NCBI GenBank assembly: GCA_963649295.1
Contig: CAVJHK010000005.1
Span: 4,090 to 68,089, forward strand
DNA: 64,000 bases
Source of the DNA: RGIG3528 sp963649295
GTDB lineage: Bacteria > Bacillota > Clostridia > Lachnospirales > Lachnospiraceae
Direction: 5' to 3'
A program made the translations under genes and the position numbers. Positions 52,777 through 60,849 of the stretch are shown in pieces; within the stretch, counting starts at the first letter, position 1; every line of letters starts with the position of its first letter. Under the pieces are notes generated by a model. That model worked only from the letters and a program-made list of their open reading frames with translations, was not told the origin of the DNA and did no database searches.

Positions 52777-53472
52777 ATGCTTGAAGAATTAAAGCAAATC
52801 GTATACGAACAGAATATGGAACTTCCCCGTCACGGACTTGTGACATATACATGGGGAAACGTAAGCGGAATCGATCGTGCGACGGGGCTTGTGGTAATTA
52901 AGCCGAGCGGTGTCGATTATGACAAAATGAAAGCAGACGATATGGTTGTTGTGGATCTTAACGGAAATATCGTAGAAGGTATACTTCGCCCCTCATCCGA
53001 TACACCGACGCATATCGAGCTTTACAAAGCTTTTCCGAAAATAGGCGGTGTTGTTCATACCCATTCGTCATGGGCAACAAGTTGGGCCGAGGCAGCACGC
53101 GGAATTCCCTGTTACGGAACAACTCATGCGGATTATTTTTACGGAACGATTCCATGTGTCAGAAATCTCACAAGGGAAGAAATAGAAGAAGCATACGAGA
53201 AAAATACCGGTGTTTCGATTGTTGAAGAATTTAATGGGAAAAATCCCATGTACTGTCCCGGATGCGTTTGTGCAAATCACGGACCTTTCACATGGGGAAA
53301 AGATCCCAAAGAAGCCGTTCACAATGCCGTTGTTCTTGAAGAGGTGGCAAAGATGGCGGCGCGTGCGGAACGCCTGAACCCCAATATAAAGGAAACGCCG
53401 CAGGCTATGCAGGACAAGCATTTTAGCCGCAAGCACGGTCCGAATGCATATTATGGGCAAAAGGGGAACTGA
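52777..53472 (+). CDS. araD: L-ribulose-5-phosphate 4-epimerase
   Basis: Zinc-dependent class II aldolase-like epimerase (231 residues) making D-xylulose-5-phosphate from L-ribulose-5-phosphate. Motifs: GLVTYTWGNVSGID, IKPSGVDYDKM, SDTPTHIELYKAFPKIGGVVHTHSSWATSWA with zinc His residues, YGTTHADYFYGTIPC, and VCANHGPFTWGKD. It is paired with the upstream kinase for arabinose use. A GAGAGAAAATT site precedes the ATG. Confidence 0.94.
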   Translation: MLEELKQIVYEQNMELPRHGLVTYTWGNVSGIDRATGLVVIKPSGVDYDKMKADDMVVVDLNGNIVEGILRPSSDTPTHIELYKAFPKIGGVVHTHSSWATSWAEAARGIPCYGTTHADYFYGTIPCVRNLTREEIEEAYEKNTGVSIVEEFNGKNPMYCPGCVCANHGPFTWGKDPKEAVHNAVVLEEVAKMAARAERLNPNIKETPQAMQDKHFSRKHGPNAYYGQKGN

Positions 53473-53524
53473 TTGTAGGGACATTTTTTTGAGGGGAAAT
53501 CAAAAAAATAGGGAGTATTTTTAA

Positions 53525-55252
53525 GTGAAAAACGGACTTACAAAGAGAAAAACGTTTTGGATGGGCTTTGTGACAATATTTATGATGATTTTGTCATGGT
53601 GCCTGATATGCCAGCGAAGCGTAAAAAAACTCGATGAGACAATTATATATAATGACGGCTGGACGCTTTCCATTAACGGCGAAATAACCGAAAAAGCGGA
53701 TATAAGCAAGATTACGTTTGAGACTAATGCAGGTGACGAGATTATTTTGTCCCATGAAATTTCGGATGAAGTGGGTACGGGATATACGGCTATTCTGCGC
53801 ACGTTTCTTGCAAGCGTTGTGGCATATGTCGACGATGAAAAAATTTATGATTACGCGTCCGAAAAGATAAATACAAAACAGTTTATCGGAAGTGCGGCTC
53901 ATTTTATTTCGATACCCGAGAAAAGTGCCGGAAAAACGCTCACAATTCATGTAATAATTCACGAAGATGATGCAATGACCGACATAAAGCCCGTGAGATT
54001 CGAAAAAACGGGCGAGGCGATCAGAAATTTTGCATATACCTATGCGGCAATAATGTATATAAACTGCTTCATAATCATATTCGGACTTGTGCTTGTTGCG
54101 GCGGGATTTCTTATAACTCATTCAACCGATTCCTCGGTATATCTTACGCTTACGGGCGGATTCGTATTTTTGATCGGAGTTTGGTCAAATTGCCAAAGCC
54201 GAGTATACGAAATCATTTTTACAAATTATACGGAGCACTCGGTTATCGAATATCTTACGCTTTACTGTGCCGGATTTGTATTCCTTATGTTTATTCTGAA
54301 GCTCCGCGGAAAACGCAGCGAAAAGAAATATTATCTTATGTGTGCGGCGGTTGCGACGATCGGAATCTTTATTGTTGTTTCGTCTGTGCTTCATTTTACG
54401 AATGTGGCACATTTTTCGCAAACACTTATGATATTTCACTTACTTACGGCGTTGGGGCTTGCCGTTATGCTTTATGCGGGACTTTGGAAATTTAAGTCCA
54501 AAACGGCATCCGACAGGTTTATAAATGTGGCTCTCATGGTTTTGAGCATGTCATGCGTGTTTGATCTTTTGAGATTCAATATGCAAAAGATTTTCTTTCC
54601 GGGGCAGGATACGATGCTTGAAATAAGCTTTATTCCGATCGGCGTGATTTTGTTCCTTGTTTATGCGATTGCGGGATATGTAAGTTCACTTTATGACAAG
54701 ATTATTTCAAACGTCGAAAAAGAAACGCTCACACGCCTTGCCTATCACGATAATCTTACGGGACTTTATAACAGAGCAAAAATGCAGGAGATGTTTGATA
54801 TTCTTGACCGTGATATGAGTCCGATTGCAATAGTAAGTTACGACGTAAACGGTTTAAAATATGTAAATGACAGCTTCGGACATGATGCGGGAGATATGCT
54901 TCTTACAACGGTTTCGTCGTCGATAGAGGCGTGCTTTAACGAAATCGGCACAAGCTTCAGACTCAGCGGTGACGAATTTATGACAATAGTAAATTCGGAT
55001 GAGATTACGGTTGCGGCTGAGGCAATAAACAAATTTGAACATCTGATCGAAGAAAAATCAAAGGAGCTACCTTACATAGTATCCGTTTCGTACGGAATTT
55101 CGTTCAGACATTTGGGTGATACGCGTACAACGCACGAGATTTACAAGGAAGCCGACGAAAAAATGTACAAGATGAAAATGAAGAGTGAATTCTCAAGACA
55201 TGCGATAGAAGAGCATCTTGCACGGATTTCTGCGGAAAAGTCGGGAACATGA
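53525..55252 (+). CDS. Membrane GGDEF protein (7TM sensor, probable diguanylate cyclase)
   Basis: 575 residues: N-terminal membrane anchor (~10-28), extracellular beta-rich sensor (~30-170), seven hydrophobic segments (~172-390, like 7TMR-DISM receptors), then a GGDEF domain from ~405 (LAYHDNLTGLYNRAKMQEM, YDVNGLKYVNDSFGHDAGD). The active-site signature reads RLSGDEF (479-485), Ser replacing the first Gly while the Asp-Glu-Phe is kept. Some SGDEF proteins are active, so c-di-GMP synthesis is likely but not certain. GTG start with AGGGAG upstream. Confidence 0.88.
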   Translation: MKNGLTKRKTFWMGFVTIFMMILSWCLICQRSVKKLDETIIYNDGWTLSINGEITEKADISKITFETNAGDEIILSHEISDEVGTGYTAILRTFLASVVAYVDDEKIYDYASEKINTKQFIGSAAHFISIPEKSAGKTLTIHVIIHEDDAMTDIKPVRFEKTGEAIRNFAYTYAAIMYINCFIIIFGLVLVAAGFLITHSTDSSVYLTLTGGFVFLIGVWSNCQSRVYEIIFTNYTEHSVIEYLTLYCAGFVFLMFILKLRGKRSEKKYYLMCAAVATIGIFIVVSSVLHFTNVAHFSQTLMIFHLLTALGLAVMLYAGLWKFKSKTASDRFINVALMVLSMSCVFDLLRFNMQKIFFPGQDTMLEISFIPIGVILFLVYAIAGYVSSLYDKIISNVEKETLTRLAYHDNLTGLYNRAKMQEMFDILDRDMSPIAIVSYDVNGLKYVNDSFGHDAGDMLLTTVSSSIEACFNEIGTSFRLSGDEFMTIVNSDEITVAAEAINKFEHLIEEKSKELPYIVSVSYGISFRHLGDTRTTHEIYKEADEKMYKMKMKSEFSRHAIEEHLARISAEKSGT

Positions 55253-55348
55253 AGTTTATTTGATTTATGGAAGTATTAAGAAAACCCGCTGCAGCTTTTA
55301 TATCTGCAGACGCAAGTAGATTTAAGGGTTCATTGATAATCAAATTTA

Positions 55349-55384
55349 AAAAAGCACGAATTTTCGAATTCGTGCTTTTTGTTT
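55349..55384. terminator. Bidirectional terminator with TTCG loop
   Basis: AAAAAGCACGAATT (55349-55362) and AATTCGTGCTTTTT (55367-55380) form a perfect 14-bp stem with a TTCG loop, then TG TTTTG. Confidence 0.93.
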
Positions 55385-55385
55385 T

Positions 55386-55514
55386 GCGATATTTTGGAAT
55401 AAGCGATATTTTGAATAAGCGATATTTTGAATAAGCGATATTTTAAATAAGCGATATTTTAAATAAGCGATATTTTGAATAAGCGATATTTTGGAATAAG
55501 CAGTATTTAGTTAA
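55386..55514. repeat. Seven 16-17-bp tandem repeats plus a degenerate eighth
   Basis: Unit GCGATATTTTGAATAA. Copies start at 55386, 55403, 55419, 55435, 55451, 55467 and 55483, with a degenerate copy at 55500. The variants run in mirrored order (GGAAT, GAAT, GAAT, AAAT, AAAT, GAAT, GGAAT). Lies between the terminator and the uvrA 3' end. Confidence 0.95.
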
Positions 55515-55540
55515 GTCGTGTTTATTAAGGCATATCCGGC

Positions 55541-58378
55541 TTAAGTTATTTTTAACATCGTTTTTAAATATTGCCCCGTATAGGATTTTGGGATGCATGC
55601 CACTTCTTCGGGAGTGCCTGTTGCCACAACCGTTCCGCCCCTGTCACCGCCTTCCGGTCCCATATCGATGATGTAATCGGCGCATTTTATGACATCAAGG
55701 TTGTGCTCGATTACGATTACGCTGTTTCCCGCCGACTGAAGGCGGCGCAAAATGTCTATGAGCTTTTTTACGTCGTCAAAATGAAGTCCTGTTGTTGGTT
55801 CGTCAAGGATATAAATGGTTTTTCCCGTTGATTTTCGCGAAAGCTCCGTTGCAAGCTTTATACGCTGCGCTTCTCCGCCCGAAAGGTCGGTTGACGGATG
55901 ACCGAGCTCGATATAAGAGAGCCCGACGTCGTTCATTGTTTCGATTTTTCGCTTTATCTGCGGTACGTTTTCAAAGAATTTTACGGCGTCGGCGACGGTC
56001 ATGTTAAGGACATCGGATATCGATTTATCCTTATATTTTACGTCAAGCGTTTCTCTGTTGTATCTCTTTCCGCCGCATACTTCGCAAGGCACATAAACAT
56101 CCGGCAAAAAGTTCATTTCTATTTTTATTATTCCGTCACCGCCGCAGGCTTCGCATCTTCCGCCTTTTACGTTAAACGAAAAGCGTCCCTTTTGAAAGCC
56201 GTGCTCCTTGGCATCCTTTGTATTTGCAAACAGGTCTCTTATCATGTCAAATACGCCCGTATATGTGGCGGGATTTGAGCGTGGAGTGCGCCCGATGGGC
56301 GACTGGTCAATATCCACCACCTTGTCAAGTGCTTCGTATCCCGATATGCTTTTACATTTCCCGGGGATCATATGCGCACGGTTTAATGTTTTTAAGAGGT
56401 GTTTTTTTAACACCTCGTTTATGAGAGAGCTTTTTCCCGAGCCCGAAACACCCGTAACGCATACAAACACGCCAAGAGGAATTTTTACGTCAACATTTTT
56501 TAAATTGTTTTCTGCGGCGCCTGTGATCGTGAGCCATCCGTCAGGCTTACATCTCTTAACAGGAATCTCGATTTTTTTGCGGCCTGTCAGGTAATCCGCT
56601 GTTATCGAATTTTTACAGCGCATGACTTCTGCGGGAGTTCCCGCGGCCACAATCTCTCCTCCGTTATTGCCTGCGCCCGGACCTATATCCACAAGGTAAT
56701 CGGCGGCTCTCATTGTTTCTTCGTCGTGTTCAACTACGATAAGCGTGTTTCCGAGATCGCGAAGACGCATAAGGGATGACAAAAGCTTCCCGTTGTCTCG
56801 CTGGTGAAGTCCGATGCTGGGCTCGTCAAGAATATAGGTGACTCCCACAAGTCCCGAGCCTATTTGCGTGGCAAGACGGATACGCTGTGCTTCTCCGCCC
56901 GAAAGTGTGCCCGCACTTCTTGCAAGTGTGAGATAATCAAGCCCCACGTCATTCAAAAATTTAATGCGTCCTTTTATTTCCTTTAAGACGGCGGCCGCAA
57001 TCTGCGCTTGCATGGGAGAAAGCATAAGCGTTTCAAAAAAGTCCGCCAAATCTCGTATCGGAATCCGTGTGACTTCCGAAATATTTTTGCCGCCGACCGT
57101 CACAGCAAGGACTTCCGGACGGAGCCTTTCGCCGTGACATACGGTACAGGGCGTTGTTGTCATGAATTCTTCAAATTCCGCCTTTATGGTTTCCGATGCC
57201 GTTTCACGATATTTTCGCTCTTCGTTTTTGATGAGTCCTTCAAAAACAACGGGATAAATACCCGTTCCCCTTTGTCCCGAATAGTGGACATCAACGGATT
57301 CGGTTGTACCATAAAAAAGCATGTTTTTTATTTTTTCGGGAAGCTTCCCAAAAGGCGTATCAAGCGAAAAATTAAAGTGTTTTGCGAGTGCCGTGAGAAG
57401 CGCACCCGAAAAGCTCTTCGGATCTTTTGACGATTGCCATCCGAGTGCGGCTATGGCGCCTTCCGAAATGCTCAAATTTTCGTCCGGAACAATAAGAGAC
57501 GGCGAAAATTCCATTTTGATTCCTATTCCGTTGCAATTCGGACATGCGCCGTACGGATTGTTAAACGAAAACGATCTGGGTTCAAGCTCGGGTAAACTTA
57601 TTCCGCAATCGGGACAGGCAAAATTTTCGGAAAAAATCTTTACGTTTCCGTCCATAAGGTCGCACGCAACTATGCCCTCCGACAGGGAAAGCGCCGTTTC
57701 AAGTGAGTCCGAAATGCGTTTTTCGATGCCGTCTTTTACAATGAGGCGGTCGATTACTATTTCTATGGTATGCTTTATGTTTTTTTCGAGTTTTATTTCA
57801 TCCGCAAGTTCGTGAAGCTCACCGTCTATTTTTGCCCTTACATATCCCTGTTTTTTGGCATTTTCAAGGATTTTTGCATGCTCGCCTTTTCGTCCCCTCA
57901 CAACGGGAGCCAAAATCTGAAAGCGTGTGCCTTGGTCCCACTTCATTATTTCGTCCGTCATCTGGTCGACGGTTTGCCGGTTTATTTCTTTGCCGCAAAC
58001 GGGACAATGGGGAATGCCCACGCGGGCATAAAGAAGTCTTAAATAATCATAAATTTCCGTGACGGTGCCGACCGTGGAACGGGGATTTCGGTTGGTGGAT
58101 TTTTGGTCGATCGAAATGGCGGGAGAGAGTCCCGATATGCTTTCGACATTCGGCTTTTCCATTTGCCCGAGGAATTGTCTTGCATAGGACGAGAGCGACT
58201 CCATGTACCGCCTCTGTCCTTCCGCATAAATCGTGTTGAACGCGAGTGAGCTTTTGCCGGAGCCCGAAAGTCCCGTAAAAACGATAAATTTGTCGCGCGG
58301 GAGATCTAAGTCTACCTTCTTTAAATTGTGCTCGGCGGCACCTCTTATTTTTATATAATTTTTTGCTTCTTCAAACAT
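55541..58378 (-). CDS. uvrA: Excinuclease ABC subunit A
   Basis: Damage-recognition ATPase of nucleotide excision repair (945 residues). Two ABC modules with Walker A GLSGSGKSSLAFNTIYAEGQ and GVSGSGKSSLINEVL, and signatures LSGGEAQRIRLATQIGSGL and LSGGEAQRIKLATELSR. The zinc fingers are CPDCG...CPNC and CEACGGDG...CEVCGG. The C-terminus includes DMGPEGGDRGG. It lies 17 bp downstream of uvrB in one leftward operon. Confidence 0.97.
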   Translation of the reverse strand: MFEEAKNYIKIRGAAEHNLKKVDLDLPRDKFIVFTGLSGSGKSSLAFNTIYAEGQRRYMESLSSYARQFLGQMEKPNVESISGLSPAISIDQKSTNRNPRSTVGTVTEIYDYLRLLYARVGIPHCPVCGKEINRQTVDQMTDEIMKWDQGTRFQILAPVVRGRKGEHAKILENAKKQGYVRAKIDGELHELADEIKLEKNIKHTIEIVIDRLIVKDGIEKRISDSLETALSLSEGIVACDLMDGNVKIFSENFACPDCGISLPELEPRSFSFNNPYGACPNCNGIGIKMEFSPSLIVPDENLSISEGAIAALGWQSSKDPKSFSGALLTALAKHFNFSLDTPFGKLPEKIKNMLFYGTTESVDVHYSGQRGTGIYPVVFEGLIKNEERKYRETASETIKAEFEEFMTTTPCTVCHGERLRPEVLAVTVGGKNISEVTRIPIRDLADFFETLMLSPMQAQIAAAVLKEIKGRIKFLNDVGLDYLTLARSAGTLSGGEAQRIRLATQIGSGLVGVTYILDEPSIGLHQRDNGKLLSSLMRLRDLGNTLIVVEHDEETMRAADYLVDIGPGAGNNGGEIVAAGTPAEVMRCKNSITADYLTGRKKIEIPVKRCKPDGWLTITGAAENNLKNVDVKIPLGVFVCVTGVSGSGKSSLINEVLKKHLLKTLNRAHMIPGKCKSISGYEALDKVVDIDQSPIGRTPRSNPATYTGVFDMIRDLFANTKDAKEHGFQKGRFSFNVKGGRCEACGGDGIIKIEMNFLPDVYVPCEVCGGKRYNRETLDVKYKDKSISDVLNMTVADAVKFFENVPQIKRKIETMNDVGLSYIELGHPSTDLSGGEAQRIKLATELSRKSTGKTIYILDEPTTGLHFDDVKKLIDILRRLQSAGNSVIVIEHNLDVIKCADYIIDMGPEGGDRGGTVVATGTPEEVACIPKSYTGQYLKTMLKIT

Positions 58379-58395
58379 AATTGCCTCAATCTTTT

Positions 58396-60369
58396 TTAAT
58401 CAAGATGTTTTCTTGCTTCCGCAATTTTATCGCGAAGCTCCGCCGCAAGTTCAAAATTAAGTTCGCATGCGGCGGCACGCATTTTTTTGGTGAGTGTGTC
58501 GATGAGCGATTTAAGTTCTGCTTGCGACATCGATTCAAAGTCTTTTTCAAGTTTTTTCGCGTTTTTTTCCGCTTTCTTGGAAATCACTATCAAATCGTGA
58601 ACGGCTTTTTTTACTGATGTTGGAGTAATTCCGTGTTCCTTATTGTAATCATCCTGAATTTTACGGCGGCGTTCGGTTTCGGTTACCGCATTTTTTATTG
58701 AATCCGTAATGACGTCGGCATACATTATAACATGCCCGTCAACATTTCTTGCGGCACGTCCGATTGTCTGAATAAGAGAGGTTTCGGAGCGCAAAAAGCC
58801 TTCCTTGTCGGCGTCCAGTATCGCAACAAGCGAAACCTCAGGGATGTCGAGACCTTCCCTGAGCAAATTTATTCCCACAAGGACGTCAAACACGTCAAGA
58901 CGCATGTCGCGGATTATTTCGGATCTTTCGAGCGTATCTATGTCGGAGTGAAGGTATCTGACGCGTATTCCTATTTCCTTTAGGTAATCGGTGAGGCTTT
59001 CCGCCATTCTCTTTGTGAGCGTTGTGACCAAAACCTTTTCTTTTTTTTCGATTGTTTTTTTGATTTCGGATACAAGATCGTCGATTTGTCCCGTTGTTTT
59101 GCGGACGGATATTTTGGGATCCAATAATCCCGTCGGGCGGATTATTTGCTCCGCACGCATGAGCTCGTGTGCGGCTTCGTATTTTGAAGGCGTTGCCGAA
59201 ACAAACATCATGCGGCTGATGTGGCTTTCAAATTCGGCAAAATCAAGCGGCCTGTTGTCTTTTGCCGACGGAAGACGGAATCCGTAATCGACAAGTGTCT
59301 GCTTGCGGGACAGATTTCCGTTAAACATTCCTCCGATTTGCGGAATTGTCATGTGCGACTCGTCAACGATAATGAGAAAATCGTCCGGGAAAAAGTCGAG
59401 GAGCGTATAGGGCGGTTCACCGGGCTTAAGCCCCGAGAGCTGCCTCGTGTAATTTTCGATCCCCGAGCAAAAACCCGTTTCACGAAGCATTTCTATGTCA
59501 TACATGGTACGTTCTTCGATGCGCTGTGCTTCTATGAGCTTTCCTTCTGATTTAAATTCCTTTATTCTTTCTTCAAGCTCTTCTTTGATTTCGGTAACCG
59601 CTTTTTCTATTCGTTCTTTTTCAACAACATAGTGTGAGGCGGGGTAGACCGCGGCGTGTGAAAGCGTGTTTTTGACCGTGCCTGTCAGAACGTCAAATTC
59701 TGAAATTCTGTCGATTTCGTCTCCGAAAAGTTCAACACGGAGCGCAGTATCCGAGTGCGATACCGGAAAAATTTCGACAACGTCACCGCGTACCCTGAAC
59801 ATTCCGCGTTTAAAATCGATGTTGTTGCGCACATATTGCATCTCTGTGAGGCTTTTTATTATTGTGTCGCGTGATATTTCCATGTTTTCGCGGAGAACCA
59901 AGTGCATTTTATCGTATTCGTCCGGACTTCCGAGCCCGTATATGCATGATACCGAGGCAACAACGATCACGTCTTTTCTTGTGAGAAGCGAATCGGTTGC
60001 GGAGTGGCGGAGCTTATCTATTTCGTCGTTGATTGCGGAGTCTTTTTCTATGTAGCTGTCGGTTGAAGGAATGTATGCTTCGGGCTGGTAATAGTCATAA
60101 TAGGATACAAAATATTCAACGGCATTTTCAGGGAAAAAGTCTTTCATTTCCGAATAAAGCTGCGCCGCAAGTGTTTTGTTGTGGGCAATGATGAGTGTCG
60201 GAAGATTCAGTTCCTGTATGACATTTGCCATTGTGAATGTTTTGCCGGATCCCGTAACGCCGAGCAGGGTCTCAAACTGATTGCCTGCCTTAAAGCCGTT
60301 TACAAGCTTCTTTATTGCTTCCGGCTGGTCGCCCGTCGGTGAAAATTCGGAGTGAAGTTTGAATTCCAT
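58396..60369 (-). CDS. uvrB: Excinuclease ABC subunit B
   Basis: Helicase-like damage-verification subunit (657 residues). MEFKLHSEFSPTGDQPEAIKKL start, Walker A GVTGSGKT, the beta-hairpin region YYDYYQPEAYIPSTDSYIEKDS, DESHMT, motor 2 with GINLLREGLDIPEVSLV and QTIGRAARN, and the C-terminal UVR domain. The frame is open 29 codons further upstream through a (TATATG)n-derived His/Ile run, but GGGAG eight bases before the ATG at 60369 and the family N-terminus fix the start. No GAAC-N4-GTTC SOS box was found nearby. Confidence 0.96.
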   Translation of the reverse strand: MEFKLHSEFSPTGDQPEAIKKLVNGFKAGNQFETLLGVTGSGKTFTMANVIQELNLPTLIIAHNKTLAAQLYSEMKDFFPENAVEYFVSYYDYYQPEAYIPSTDSYIEKDSAINDEIDKLRHSATDSLLTRKDVIVVASVSCIYGLGSPDEYDKMHLVLRENMEISRDTIIKSLTEMQYVRNNIDFKRGMFRVRGDVVEIFPVSHSDTALRVELFGDEIDRISEFDVLTGTVKNTLSHAAVYPASHYVVEKERIEKAVTEIKEELEERIKEFKSEGKLIEAQRIEERTMYDIEMLRETGFCSGIENYTRQLSGLKPGEPPYTLLDFFPDDFLIIVDESHMTIPQIGGMFNGNLSRKQTLVDYGFRLPSAKDNRPLDFAEFESHISRMMFVSATPSKYEAAHELMRAEQIIRPTGLLDPKISVRKTTGQIDDLVSEIKKTIEKKEKVLVTTLTKRMAESLTDYLKEIGIRVRYLHSDIDTLERSEIIRDMRLDVFDVLVGINLLREGLDIPEVSLVAILDADKEGFLRSETSLIQTIGRAARNVDGHVIMYADVITDSIKNAVTETERRRKIQDDYNKEHGITPTSVKKAVHDLIVISKKAEKNAKKLEKDFESMSQAELKSLIDTLTKKMRAAACELNFELAAELRDKIAEARKHLD

Positions 60370-60385
60370 TATTGACGCTCCCTGA

Positions 60386-60435
60386 TGTATATGTTTATGT
60401 ATATGTGTATGTATATGTATATGTATATGTGTCTG
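60386..60435. repeat. TATATG-rich simple repeat upstream of uvrB
   Basis: Alternating TATATG/TGTATG units for about 50 bp in the uvrB leader; spuriously encodes alternating His and Ile on the minus strand. Confidence 0.85.
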
Positions 60436-60735
60436 TGCTTTTAATGTGAATGGCATATGCCGTTCACAAGTGTTTGTCTGCTTGCCGCAGCCGGGCGGCT
60501 TGCTTTAGGATTTGCGAGCAAAGCTTGAATTAAAACATATGTATAATTTATATATGTAAGCAGCAAAGAGACTTAGGAATATCATTTACTGTATAAAAAT
60601 TTATTTTAACATATCTGCGTCTTACGGTCAAAAATATACATATGACGGCTTAAAAATGTTTCAAAAAGGAAATCTAAGCTGTTTAAAAAATGATATATAT
60701 AAGCCGTCTCATAAGAATAATTAACTTTTTGTTTG
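60436..60735. other. Divergent uvrB-guaA intergenic region
   Basis: No gene. AT-rich, with an inverted repeat GACGGCTTA (60644-60652) / TAAGCCGTC (60700-60708) around a 47-nt loop, extended by TAT/ATA beyond a 2-nt bulge. The purine riboswitch consensus was not recognised. Confidence 0.5.
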
Positions 60736-60764
60736 TTGAGTAATCCTGTGAAAAGTGGTAAACT
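60736..60764 (+). promoter_or_regulatory. Probable guaA promoter
   Basis: TTGAGT (60736-60741), 17-bp spacer, TAAACT (60759-60764), about 85 bp before the ATG. Confidence 0.5.
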
Positions 60765-60776
60765 GTTCAAGCTTAA

Positions 60777-60833
60777 AAAACATACTGTTTCAACAAAACA
60801 TATGGGTAAAGCAAAACATACTGTTTCAACAAA
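60777..60833 (+). repeat. Duplicated 21-mer in the guaA leader
   Basis: A 21-base unit (AAAACATACTGTTTCAACAA plus A) occurs at 60777-60797 and 60813-60833, period 36, between the promoter and the ribosome site. Confidence 0.9.
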
Positions 60834-60849
60834 GTATACGGAGGAACAT

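Noticed and set aside
55386..55514. CRISPR array
   Set aside because: Units of 16-17 bp follow one another with no spacers, and no cas genes are nearby; the Cas4-like domain at 39559 belongs to a helicase.
60370..60456. N-terminal His/Ile-rich extension of UvrB
   Set aside because: It is encoded by a TATATG simple repeat, has no ribosome site, and the family N-terminus with GGGAG begins at 60369.
60733..60849. 39-residue extension of GuaA containing a repeated HTVSTK motif
   Set aside because: The upstream frame overlaps the predicted promoter and duplicated leader; GGAGG and the family start are at 60850.
60457..60849. Purine riboswitch before guaA
   Set aside because: The conserved junction sequences and loop-loop pairing of the purine aptamer were not recognised, only a long-range inverted repeat and a duplicated 21-mer.
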